Positions 15,608 through 24,137 of a stretch of DNA of 44,472 nucleotides are shown one piece after another. This DNA is from Acidobacteriota bacterium. Lineage in GTDB: Bacteria > Acidobacteriota > Thermoanaerobaculia > UBA5066. The translations under genes and the position numbers were made by a program. How positions within the stretch are numbered: position 1 is the first letter of the stretch; every line of letters begins with the position of its first letter. The stretch is taken from contig RHKY01000044.1 of assembly GCA_008363385.1 (NCBI GenBank), positions 1 to 44,472 on the forward strand, read 5' to 3'. The notes under the pieces were generated by a model. That model saw only the letters and a list, made by a program, of their open reading frames with translations. It searched no databases and was not told the origin of the DNA.

Positions 15608-16557
15608 TGCGACCCGCACCGTCCCTTCTCGCCCTCGCGTTCGTCCCGCTCCTCCTCGCGCCCGGCCCCCTGGCCGCGCAGGCTCCGGCCGCGCCCCAGT
15701 CGGTCAAGGAGCTCCCTCCCTACGAGGTCGTCTCGGACCCGAAGACGGGGACCTGGTACGGCCGCTTCGGCCGGACCAACTGCGCCTGGGTGGACATGGG
15801 CGACTCGGTCCTCCTCCTCGACACCGGCGGGAGCGAGGCCGACGCCAGGAACCTCGCTTCCCAGGTGAAGCAGACGACCGGGGGCAAGCCGGTGCGGTGG
15901 ATCGTCCTGACGCACCTCCACGCCGACTCCAACGCCGGGATCAAGACCTTCCTGGGATCCGACCCGACCGTGATCGTGAACGCCCGGATCGCGCCGATCG
16001 TCGGGTCGTCGCTGACGCAGGACGCCAAGACGAAGGGGATCGCCGTCCTGGGCGTTTCCGACCGGGTGGCCCTGGGGACCGGATCACGCGTCGTGGAGGT
16101 CGCCGCTCTCCCCGGCCCCGCCCACACGGACCACGACCTCTTCGCCCACGTCGTCGGGACCGGGATCGTGTTCGTCGGGGACCTCGTCACGCCGCAGCGC
16201 TGCCCGATGCTCTCCGACCCCTCCTTCGACCCGGCCGGCTGGCTAAAGGCGCTCGCCCGGCTGGAGGCCCTCCAGCCGGCGCTCCTGGTTCCGACGCGGG
16301 GCAACGCGACCGCGATCCCCCAGAACGAGATCGCCGCCACGCGCGCCTACATCGAGCGGGTCAAGTCCGTCGTCGAGGAGGCGAGGAAGAAGGGCTGGGC
16401 CGAGGCGCGTGTCTCCTCGGAGCTGATCCTGAAGAAGGTGGGCGAGTACTGCCCTCAGCAGCTCGATTCGATCAACGCTCTGGCCCTCTACCGGCGGATG
16501 GGTCCCGACGGCAAGCTCAAGCCCGCCGCGCCCGCGTCCCCAGCACCGAAGAAGTAG
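15607..16557 (+). CDS. Exported metallo-beta-lactamase-fold hydrolase
   Basis: A 316-residue MBL-fold protein with a signal peptide (about 1-25, ending LAAQA), so it acts in the periplasm or outside. Metal-site motifs: TGGSE near 73-77, THLHADSNAG with His103, His105 and Asp107, HTDHD with His173, and FVGDL with Asp192. In the HxHxDH motif the final His is replaced by Ser108, so one metal ligand is missing; a mono-metal or altered site is likely. The ATG shares one base with the upstream stop (TGATG), implying coupling to the amidotransferase-crotonase gene. It lacks features specific for beta-lactamases; a lipid, ester or thioester substrate is possible. Confidence 0.82.
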   Translation: MRPAPSLLALAFVPLLLAPGPLAAQAPAAPQSVKELPPYEVVSDPKTGTWYGRFGRTNCAWVDMGDSVLLLDTGGSEADARNLASQVKQTTGGKPVRWIVLTHLHADSNAGIKTFLGSDPTVIVNARIAPIVGSSLTQDAKTKGIAVLGVSDRVALGTGSRVVEVAALPGPAHTDHDLFAHVVGTGIVFVGDLVTPQRCPMLSDPSFDPAGWLKALARLEALQPALLVPTRGNATAIPQNEIAATRAYIERVKSVVEEARKKGWAEARVSSELILKKVGEYCPQQLDSINALALYRRMGPDGKLKPAAPASPAPKK

Positions 16558-16896
16558 ACAACCGCTCGCTTTCCGGGGCGGGAAGGGCCGAGACGAGGAA
16601 ATCCCGACCGCTGGGCTCGCCGGCCCGCCGCGGTCGGGATCTCAGCTTACGGACCTCCGTGGCGTTCTAAGGCCTCACCGGGTCGACGGTCGGAGGTCCG
16701 GCCCCTGGGCCGCATCCGCGACCCACACGTGGCGGCGTTCGGCCTCGTCACCCCACCGGTCGCGGGGCAACCCCGCCTCGCGCCTCCCATTCCGGCCGCC
16801 CGGGGGGTCCCGGACGCGTCGCCTTTCCTCGACCGCTCGCCCGGCCTTCCCGGTACGTTCCGGATACCCAAAATCTGGTGCCCGGCGGGCCCGCCG
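16558..16896. other. 339-base gene-free region with two inverted repeats
   Basis: This lies between two convergent genes. It holds the 11-bp stem at 16601-16640 and a 9-bp inverted repeat, GGACCTCCG (16651-16659) with CGGAGGTCC (16691-16699). There is also a small GCGGGG-CAA-CCCCGC hairpin near 16766-16780. I see no start-supported reading frame, no tRNA and no known riboswitch consensus. A small RNA is conceivable but not supported by a promoter I can recognise. Confidence 0.4.
16601..16640 (+). terminator. Hairpin after the MBL-fold gene
   Basis: The arms ATCCCGACCGC (16601-16611) and GCGGTCGGGAT (16630-16640) pair over 11 bases with an 18-base loop. It lies 43 bases after the stop. There is no T tract, so intrinsic termination is plausible but not certain. 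Confidence 0.5.
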
Positions 16897-17307
16897 TCAA
16901 GGTGTTCCCGGAGCCACGGGAGACTCGAAGGGGAAGCGCGCGACGACCGTCGTCTGGATCCCCCCCCGCGGGGTGAACACCCCGGTGACCGTCATCCGGC
17001 GCGGGGCCGTGGCGTCGACCAGGTCGCGCAGGACACGGTTCACGACGTTCTCGTTGAAGATGCCGACGTTGCGGTAGCCGAGCAGGTACTCCTTGAGCGA
17101 CTTCAGCTCCACGCAACGCCCGTCCGGTACGTAGGCGACGGTCAACGTCGCGAAGTCCGGAAGGCCGGTCTTCGGGCAGATGGACGTGAACTCGGGGATC
17201 GAGACGACCACCTCGTAGCCTTCGCCGAACTGGGACGGCCAGGTCTCGAGCGGAGGCAGCGCGGCGTCCAGGCCCGAGGCGGCGTGCTCGTCCGTGTAGC
17301 GTGGCAT
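16897..17307 (-). CDS. queF: NADPH-dependent 7-cyano-7-deazaguanine reductase (preQ0 reductase)
   Basis: A 136-residue unimodular QueF that reduces preQ0 to preQ1 in queuosine biosynthesis. The substrate-trapping Cys44 lies in EFTSICPKTGLPDFA with Asp51, and the NADPH-binding signature ELKSLKEYLLGYRN is at 67-80, followed by FTPRGGI (111-117). In the FHE motif of Bacillus QueF the His is Asn here (FNE, 84-86), while the Glu is kept. ATG 17307 is chosen over upstream in-frame starts because it matches family length and TATGCT ends 7 bases before it. It is divergent from lepB. Other queuosine genes are not in the window. Confidence 0.93.
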   Translation of the reverse strand: MPRYTDEHAASGLDAALPPLETWPSQFGEGYEVVVSIPEFTSICPKTGLPDFATLTVAYVPDGRCVELKSLKEYLLGYRNVGIFNENVVNRVLRDLVDATAPRRMTVTGVFTPRGGIQTTVVARFPFESPVAPGTP

Positions 17308-17314
17308 GGCGGCC

Positions 17315-17320
17315 AGCATA
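17315..17320 (-). promoter_or_regulatory. -10 hexamer TATGCT of queF, leaderless-type
   Basis: TATGCT reads 17320 to 17315 on the minus strand and ends 7 bases before ATG 17307. There is no Shine-Dalgarno sequence. No preQ1 riboswitch would fit in such a leader. Confidence 0.45.
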
Positions 17321-17377
17321 GCAGCGGGGACGGGGCCTCCAGCGGGCGGCACGCCCTGTGCGAAACTCCACCCCGTC

Positions 17378-18082
17378 ATGTCTCTTTCGCCCGAGAAGAG
17401 AGCGGCGCTCCTCAAAGACATCCGGCAGCTCGTCCTGATGGCGACGGTCATCCTCACGGGGAGGTCCGTCGTCGCGGACTGGTACGTCGTCCCGACCGGC
17501 TCGATGAAGCCGACGATCCTCGAAGGCGACAGGGTCTTCGTCTGGAAGTCCGCCTACCAGCTGCGGGTCCCGTTCTCCAGGATCCGGATCCTGAAGACCG
17601 GCGTCCCCAGGCGGGGCGACGTCGTCGTCGTCCGCAACCCCGACGGCGGCAGCGTCCCGTTCGTCAAGCGCCTCGTCGGCCTCCCCGGCGACAAGCTGGA
17701 GATGAAGAACGAGATCCTCTACGTCAACGGGAAGGCCCAGCCGATCAGCTTCCTGGCCCCGCAGCGCTCCGAGGACGGCGACACGGTCCTCCTCGGGACC
17801 GAGCTCCTCGGGGACAGGCCTCACCCGGTCCGGGTCCTGCCGGAGCGACCCGCCTTCCGGACGTTCGGCCCGATCCAGGTCCCCGAGGACGAGGTCTTCC
17901 TGATGGGGGACAACCGGGACGAGAGCCGCGACGCCCGTTTCTTCGGGACCCGTCCCGTCAGCGACCTCCTCGGCCGAGCGGTGGGCGTCATGTGGAGCTG
18001 GCACCCCGAGTTCCTCAAGGGTCCCCGCTGGAAGAGGTTCGGCCGGGCGTTCGTGACGGACGTCGGCGCCATGGTCCCCTGA
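17378..18082 (+). CDS. lepB: Signal peptidase I
   Basis: A 234-residue type I signal peptidase, which cleaves signal peptides at the outer face of the inner membrane by a Ser/Lys dyad. Ser42 lies in VPTGSMKPTILEGD and Lys97 in VPFVKRLVGLPGD; the C-terminal GDNRDESRDARFFG box is complete. A single TM segment spans about 15-36, unlike the two in Escherichia coli LepB. The frame is open upstream, but ATG 17378 gives the expected short cytoplasmic N-terminus. It lies divergent from queF. The many signal-peptide proteins in this window (OmpA-like, MBL, CsgG-like, VWA) are its likely substrates. Confidence 0.95.
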   Translation: MSLSPEKRAALLKDIRQLVLMATVILTGRSVVADWYVVPTGSMKPTILEGDRVFVWKSAYQLRVPFSRIRILKTGVPRRGDVVVVRNPDGGSVPFVKRLVGLPGDKLEMKNEILYVNGKAQPISFLAPQRSEDGDTVLLGTELLGDRPHPVRVLPERPAFRTFGPIQVPEDEVFLMGDNRDESRDARFFGTRPVSDLLGRAVGVMWSWHPEFLKGPRWKRFGRAFVTDVGAMVP

Positions 18083-18228
18083 GCCGGGGCCTCTTCCCTG
18101 GCCCGAGGTGTGCATCGCTCACGAGCGGGGCCTCGCCGGCGCCACCCTGACCCTTCTCCCCAACCCCTCCTCCTCCTGACGACCCGGGCTGGCGAGGCTC
18201 CTCTCATCCCCCTCTTCCACGGTCGGGC

Positions 18229-18257
18229 TTGACCCTCATTCTCCTTGGATCTAATCT
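18229..18257 (+). promoter_or_regulatory. Near-consensus promoter of the Fur-family gene, leaderless-type
   Basis: TTGACC (18229-18234), exactly 17 bases, then TAATCT (18252-18257). The -10 ends 10 bases before ATG 18268. This is the strongest promoter in the window, and it shows that a TTG at 18229, in frame with the gene, is a -35 base triplet and not the start codon. Confidence 0.7.
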
Positions 18258-18267
18258 AAGTCGCAGG

Positions 18268-18714
18268 ATGTCGAGCCCCCGAGAGGCCGAGCAGGAGCTG
18301 CGCCGACACGGTCTGCGTGTCACCGCGCCGCGGCTGGCGGTTATGGAGTTCCTCGCGGACTCCGTCGACCACCCGACGGCCGACGACGTGGAGCAGGCCG
18401 TGAACCGCCACGGGACCCGGGCCTCCCGCGCCTCGGTCTACAACGTCCTGCGGTCTCTCCGCGACGCCGGCCTGGTGCGCGAGCTCGTCCTGGACGACGC
18501 GGTCTGCCGTTACGACGCGAACCTCTCCACCCACCACCACTTCGTCTGCCGGCGCTGCCGGAGGGTGGAGGACGTGACAGCGGCAGAGCTCCCCTCTCCG
18601 GCCCCTCCCGTCCGCCTCGAGGGCCGGCGGGTGGACACGACCTCGCTCGTCCTCCACGGGCTCTGCGGGACCTGCCTCGCCCGCGAGGTCCGCGGCCCCC
18701 ACGCGGCGGACTGA
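18268..18714 (+). CDS. Fur/PerR-family metalloregulator
   Basis: A 148-residue DNA-binding repressor. The N-terminal winged helix covers about 1-85, with RASRASVYNVLRSLRDAGLV (51-70) as the recognition region. The C-terminal metal domain has THHHFVCRRC (88-97) and a second CxxC, CGTC (133-136), making a four-Cys structural zinc site as in PerR and Fur. HHH at 89-91 plus other His/Asp residues would form the regulatory site. Fur, PerR and Zur cannot be separated safely; the chain R-L-Asp-rich pattern is closest to PerR-like members. The promoter argues for ATG 18268. It is convergent with gltA. Confidence 0.88.
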   Translation: MSSPREAEQELRRHGLRVTAPRLAVMEFLADSVDHPTADDVEQAVNRHGTRASRASVYNVLRSLRDAGLVRELVLDDAVCRYDANLSTHHHFVCRRCRRVEDVTAAELPSPAPPVRLEGRRVDTTSLVLHGLCGTCLAREVRGPHAAD

Positions 18715-18734
18715 GGCTCTCCGGAGAAGAAGAA

Positions 18735-18752
18735 GGCCCGCGCGAGCGGGCC
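18735..18752 (+). terminator. Hairpin GGCCCGC-GCGA-GCGGGCC after the Fur-family gene
   Basis: A perfect 7-bp GC stem with a GCGA tetraloop, 20 bases after the stop, preceded by an A/G-rich tract and followed by a pyrimidine-rich tract (CTCCTCACCTTC). The arms are the same as in the hairpin inside the 106-bp tandem repeat. Confidence 0.55.
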
Positions 18753-18779
18753 CTCCTCACCTTCGCGGAAGGGGGTTCG

Positions 18780-18809
18780 GGGGGAACCCGGAAGGGCCCG
18801 GGTTCCCCC
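18780..18809. terminator. Palindrome GGGGGAACCCGG / CCGGGTTCCCCC at gltA 3' end
   Basis: A perfect 12-bp stem with a 6-base loop (AAGGGC), lying 8 bases beyond the stop of gltA (minus strand) and downstream of the convergent Fur-family gene. It can act on either strand. It belongs to the same family as the elements at 367, 26060 and 34887. Confidence 0.6.
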
Positions 18810-18817
18810 TGTCCAAG

Positions 18818-20110
<1,293 letters not shown>

Positions 20111-20214
20111 CGTCTCGCTCGCCCCTTCCCTCTCGTTCTCGGAGACCGCCGGCGTCCCTTCCGGAGCGTCGCCGGTCTCCATCCTCTCGTCCCGCCTCGG
20201 CGGGAACGGGAAGG

Positions 20215-20308
20215 ATTCTAGTCCCCGGCCCCGCCGGGACGCCGCGTTTTCGGAGCCGCCCGTGCGCCTTTTCGGCGTGCGGTTCCCGGCGCCCGGCTTG
20301 CTTAGAAT
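20215..20308. promoter_or_regulatory. Divergent promoter region, gltA / rhodanese gene
   Basis: Minus strand: TAGAAT (20220 to 20215) for gltA, giving a leader of about 98 bases to ATG 20110. Plus strand: TAGAAT (20303-20308) for the rhodanese gene, giving a leader of about 30 bases to ATG 20345. -35 elements are poor on both strands. Confidence 0.4.
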
Positions 20309-20344
20309 GGCGTCCGCCCGCGGACACGCGTGCGACCACATCTC

Positions 20345-21094
20345 ATGATCGACCGCAGATTCCTGACCGAGACCGCCGCCCTCGTCACCGCCGCCGTCTT
20401 CTGCGCCGCCGGAGCGAACCTCCTCGCCTCCCGTGAGAGGAAGCTCCCGGCCGTCGGCGATTACCCGAACGCTCGCGTCGTGCCGCCGGTCCCGTCGTCC
20501 CCTGCCCCCGGGCCGCCGCCCGAGGCTCTGCCGACGCCGGCCCCCTCCGGCGCGCCCCCGGAGGTTCCGGCCCCCGAGGCCGCGCCGACCCCGCCGTCCG
20601 GTGATCGGCGGGCGGGCGCCGCGGGGCGCCCCGGGCCGGCACCCGCTCCCGGCCCCGAGACTGCCCGGGAAGGTGCCCCGAAGGCGGCGCCGCCCACCCT
20701 CGCCCCGGCCGATCTCCTGGCCCGCTTCCCCGCTCACCCCGACCGGCCGTACCGCGAGATCTCCGGGGAGGACGCCGCGTGGCTTCACGGCCAGGGAGCC
20801 CTCTTCCTCGACGCGCGGCGGACGAAGGACTTCGAGGAGGGGCACGTGGCGGGGGCGCGGCCCTTCTCGGTCTGGGAGTCGGACGTGGGCGACAAGGTCT
20901 TCGCCCTGGTCAACGAGGGCCGCCCCGTCGACCAGCCCGTCGTCGCCTACTGCTCCGGGGGCGAGTGCGAGGACTCCCACATGCTGTCCGAGAAGCTCTT
21001 CGGCGCCGGCTTCACGAACGTCCTCGTCTACAAGGACGGCTGGCCGGACTGGCAGAGGCGCGGGGGGCCGGCGCGGCGGGGACCCCACCCGTGA
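20345..21094 (+). CDS. Membrane-anchored rhodanese-like protein
   Basis: A 249-residue protein: a TM anchor at about 8-27, a Pro/Ala/Gly-rich spacer (about 40-125), and a rhodanese domain (about 130-240). The active-site loop is VVAYCSGGECEDS with Cys203 as the sulfur- or redox-carrying residue; a second Cys (208) lies in the loop. LFLDARRTKDFEEGHVAGA marks the CH2A-type motif. The domain should sit outside the cytoplasm, on a long flexible tether. ATG 20345 is chosen; GTG 20330 is an alternative. It overlaps the MauE-like gene by 4 bases (GTGA), so the two probably form a membrane thiol/sulfur-transfer unit. Confidence 0.82.
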   Translation: MIDRRFLTETAALVTAAVFCAAGANLLASRERKLPAVGDYPNARVVPPVPSSPAPGPPPEALPTPAPSGAPPEVPAPEAAPTPPSGDRRAGAAGRPGPAPAPGPETAREGAPKAAPPTLAPADLLARFPAHPDRPYREISGEDAAWLHGQGALFLDARRTKDFEEGHVAGARPFSVWESDVGDKVFALVNEGRPVDQPVVAYCSGGECEDSHMLSEKLFGAGFTNVLVYKDGWPDWQRRGGPARRGPHP

Positions 21095-21555
21095 CCCGGG
21101 CCGGCGCGTGGCTCGCCCACCCCTGGCTCACCGTCCGGACGGGGATCGCCCTCGGGCTCCTTTTCGTCACGGCGGCGCTCCCGAAGATCGTCGACCCGCC
21201 GGGCTTCGCCCACATGATCTACAACTACCGGATCCTCCCCGGCCCCCTCGTCAACGCGTCGGCGCTCTTCCTCCCGTGGTTCGAGCTCCTGGCCGGCCTG
21301 GCCCTCTGCCTGGGGATCTGGAGGAGGACCGCGGCGGCCTGGATCGGCGCCCTCCTCCTCGTCTTCATCGCCGCCATCTCGTTCAACCTGGCGCGCGGGA
21401 ACGCCATCGACTGCGGCTGCTTCGACCCGAAGGAGTCCGGCAAGAGCGTCGAGGAGCGCCTGGCCGACATGCGGGGGGTGGTGCTCCGCGACGTGGGGAT
21501 GCTCCTCCTCGTGGGGCAGGTCCTCTGGGCGGAGCGGAGACGCCCGGGGGCGTGA
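21091..21555 (+). CDS. MauE/DoxX-family redox-associated membrane protein
   Basis: A 154-residue protein with four TM segments (about 14-34, 50-70, 75-97, 118-140). DoxX/MauE members work in thiol-disulfide or quinone-linked redox maturation. The cue is the CxC pair in NAIDCGCFDPKE (about 104-115), facing the end of TM3, typical of this family. GTG 21091 overlaps the rhodanese stop, implying coupled translation. The partner rhodanese supplies a periplasmic reactive Cys. A precise substrate cannot be named. Confidence 0.8.
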   Translation: MTRAGAWLAHPWLTVRTGIALGLLFVTAALPKIVDPPGFAHMIYNYRILPGPLVNASALFLPWFELLAGLALCLGIWRRTAAAWIGALLLVFIAAISFNLARGNAIDCGCFDPKESGKSVEERLADMRGVVLRDVGMLLLVGQVLWAERRRPGA

Positions 21556-21594
21556 CCACCCCGGCGCGTCCTTTCCGGGACCCCGCCGTTCTGG

Positions 21595-21600
21595 TCTAAT
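21595..21600 (+). promoter_or_regulatory. Possible -10 TCTAAT before the GAF-GGDEF gene
   Basis: TCTAAT ends 23 bases before ATG 21624, leaving a short leader that contains CGGGAGAC as a possible ribosome-binding site. Confidence 0.3.
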
Positions 21601-21623
21601 CCCGCACACGGGAGACATCGGGA

Positions 21624-24119
21624 ATGCCGCCTGCGCCGTCGACCGAGCTCGTCCTCCTGAAGGCGTTCGAGAGCGCGCTCCGCGAGGGCCGCCTGCTCGA
21701 CGAGTCGATCGGCGGCCTCCTGGACGCCGCGCTCGTCTACTTCGACGCGGCCACGTCCGCCCTCCTCCCCGCGGGCGCCCCGCCGATGACGCGGGCCGGC
21801 CGCTCGATCGTGGCGGTCGCGGCCGAGCAGCGCCTGACACGGCACCTGGAGGAGGTGCTCCAGCAGGGCCGTGAGTCCAGGGCCGTCGACTCCGGGCTCG
21901 TCTTCCACGGAGCCCCCGTGAAGGTGGCCGACCAGGTCCGCGGCTCGTTCGGGGTCGCCTACCCCCACGTCACGACCCGCGAGGCCGGGACCGAAGAGGC
22001 GGTCCGGGTCTTCGCGCGCGCCCTCTCCCACACGCTGGACCGCGAGCGGACCGTCTCCACCCTCGTGAAGCGACGCGAGGAGGCCGTGGCCCTCTTCGAG
22101 CTCGCCTCCGGAGCGCTCCACTCGCTGAACGCGGGGGAGGTGATCCGGCTGACCGTGGTGTCGCTGGCCCGGCAGCTGGAGTTCGAGCAGGTCCGCGCCT
22201 ACCGGTACGACGCCGAGACGCACGAGGTCGAGGAGACCCACGCCCACGGCGGCCCCCCCGTCTCGCACCCCTCCTCCCGCAAGGGGCGGCGCCCGATCGA
22301 CGACGAGGAGATCCTGGTCCGCTGCCTGGCGGCCCACGGCCCGGCGTTCGAGGACGACGACACGGCGGGCGGGGGGCCGACGCGGCGGAGGAGGATGGCG
22401 CTGCCGCTCCAGGCCGGCGACATCGTCTTCGGCTTCCTCGTCATGTCCCGGCGGGGGAGCTTCGTCCTGACCCCCCAGGAGATGCGGCTGGCCCAGGAGC
22501 TGGCGCGCCTGGCCGCGGGCGCCCTGGAGAAAGCCCGGCTCCTGGACGCCGACCGGCGGAACACCGAGCGCGTCGCCTTCGTCTCGAGGCTCCACGGCGT
22601 CCTGGGTGGCCTCACCGAGGTCGACGCGATCCTGAAACGCACCGTCAAGGAGCTGGGGCCCCACTTCGACGTCGACCTCTGCGCCGTCCGCCTGACGGCC
22701 ACGGGCGAGCTCCCCGGCGCGTCCGCCGTCTACACGCGCAGCGGGTCGGAGCCGGGCCGCCCCGGCGAGGAGATCCCGGACGCCTTGCTCAAGGCCCTGT
22801 CGGCAGAGGGCGCTCACGTCCTCCTCCCGGACGCGGCGGCGGACCCGCGGGGCCTGGCGCTCGTGCCGTCGCCCGAGCTCGTCCGGCACCTCGCCCGCCC
22901 CATCAGCCTCGTCGCCGTCCCGCTCGCCTACCGGGGCGCCGTCGTCGGCGTCCTGGCCGCCGTCTCGGGCGGGCGCCCGGCCGGGTTCGACGTCCCGGCC
23001 CTCCGGGCCTTCGAGGCGGTGGCCGTGGAGCTGTCCCTGGCCGTGACGACCGCGCGGATGCTCCAGCGGGAGCGCGAGTCGTACCGCTTCCTCGACCGCC
23101 TCCGCGAGACGGGCCGCTCGCTCACGACGACCTTCGACGCCCCCCGGATCAAGCAGATCCTCTGCGAGAACGCCGTCACCCTCCTGAAGGCCGACACGGC
23201 CCACTTCTGGGACGCGGACCCGGCCTCCAAGGCGCTCCAGGTCTCGGCGCGCTGGGGGGCGGAGACGGGCGGCGGCTCCGGCCACTCGGTGCCGGCGGAC
23301 CGCGCCGGTCACCCCGTCGTCCAGTCGTTCCTCGAGAAGACCCTCGTCCTCGTCGAGGAGAAGGACGCCGCCGCCCTCTTCGGCCCGTCTCCCTCGGGAG
23401 GCCCGCCCCTCGCCCGGGCGGCCATCGTCCCCCTCGTCTACCAGGACGAGCGGATCGGGGTCCTCTCTCTCGGCTTGAGGCGCGGCTCGACGCCCTGGCC
23501 CCCGGACCTGGTCGGGCAGCTGTCGCTCCTGGCCGACTCGGGGGCCATCGCGCTCCACAACGCGCGGATGATGAGGATCATCGAGCAGCAGACCGAGCGG
23601 GACGGGCAGACGGGCCTCTACAACCGGGCCTCGGTCCTCAAGCGGCTGGAGTCGGAGATCCGCCGCGCCGAGCGGAGCGGCAACTCGCTCGCGGTCGCCC
23701 ACATCCGGATCGACGGCCTCTCCGACGCGGCGCAGCGGTTCGGGGCCGCGTTCGGGGACGCCCTCCTCCCGAAGGCCGCCGCCCTCCTCGTCCGGGCGAC
23801 GCGGGCCGTCAACGTCGTCGGTCGCGACAAGGGGGACCGGTTCTGGATCCTCGTCTTCGACGCCACAAAGGCCCAGGCGCAGAAGGCGGTCGAGTCGATC
23901 CGGCGGAACTTCGACGCCGCGGTCGACCCGCGGCTGGACCCCGCCGGCGTCAAGCTGGGCCTGACGATCGGGCTGGCCGCCTACCCTGAGGACGCGTTCG
24001 ACACCGCCAGCCTCTTCCTGAGGGCCGAGGAGGCGCTGGACGACGCCTGCAAGACCGGACCCGGCTCCGTCGTCCTCTACGGAGCGCTCTCCGAGGCGGA
24101 GTCCGAGTCGGGCTCCTAG
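21624..24119 (+). CDS. Multi-GAF sensor protein with degenerate GGDEF domain
   Basis: An 831-residue cytosolic signalling protein with no TM segment. Three to four GAF-like repeats can be followed (about 15-150, 150-310, 320-480, 490-655), the third with LYPLAY-type PISLVAVPLAYRGAVVGVLA. The C-terminal GGDEF domain (about 665-825) starts DGQTGLYNRASVLKRL and has the active-site loop VGRDKGDRFWIL near 732-743. There the GGDEF signature reads KGDRF, losing the first Gly and the catalytic Glu (Arg instead), so diguanylate cyclase activity is unlikely; GTP or c-di-GMP binding may remain. It lies 18 bases before the kinase gene and may feed it. Confidence 0.83.
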   Translation: MPPAPSTELVLLKAFESALREGRLLDESIGGLLDAALVYFDAATSALLPAGAPPMTRAGRSIVAVAAEQRLTRHLEEVLQQGRESRAVDSGLVFHGAPVKVADQVRGSFGVAYPHVTTREAGTEEAVRVFARALSHTLDRERTVSTLVKRREEAVALFELASGALHSLNAGEVIRLTVVSLARQLEFEQVRAYRYDAETHEVEETHAHGGPPVSHPSSRKGRRPIDDEEILVRCLAAHGPAFEDDDTAGGGPTRRRRMALPLQAGDIVFGFLVMSRRGSFVLTPQEMRLAQELARLAAGALEKARLLDADRRNTERVAFVSRLHGVLGGLTEVDAILKRTVKELGPHFDVDLCAVRLTATGELPGASAVYTRSGSEPGRPGEEIPDALLKALSAEGAHVLLPDAAADPRGLALVPSPELVRHLARPISLVAVPLAYRGAVVGVLAAVSGGRPAGFDVPALRAFEAVAVELSLAVTTARMLQRERESYRFLDRLRETGRSLTTTFDAPRIKQILCENAVTLLKADTAHFWDADPASKALQVSARWGAETGGGSGHSVPADRAGHPVVQSFLEKTLVLVEEKDAAALFGPSPSGGPPLARAAIVPLVYQDERIGVLSLGLRRGSTPWPPDLVGQLSLLADSGAIALHNARMMRIIEQQTERDGQTGLYNRASVLKRLESEIRRAERSGNSLAVAHIRIDGLSDAAQRFGAAFGDALLPKAAALLVRATRAVNVVGRDKGDRFWILVFDATKAQAQKAVESIRRNFDAAVDPRLDPAGVKLGLTIGLAAYPEDAFDTASLFLRAEEALDDACKTGPGSVVLYGALSEAESESGS

Positions 24120-24137
24120 GGGAAGGGGAGGGACGGC

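Noticed and set aside
11867-15619. One 1250-codon minus-strand frame covering the ketosynthase region
   Set aside because: High GC removes stops by chance. Only the 11867-12820 part reads as a protein; upstream it is antisense to the fusion gene and overlaps the real ketosynthase in another frame.
16700-16896. A possible tRNA or riboswitch near queF
   Set aside because: No TTC-containing T-arm, acceptor pairing or preQ1 aptamer pattern was found, and the interval is downstream, not upstream, of queF.
18229-18267. TTG at 18229 as start of the Fur-family gene
   Set aside because: It is the first part of the -35 element TTGACC; ATG 18268 gives the normal family N-terminus.
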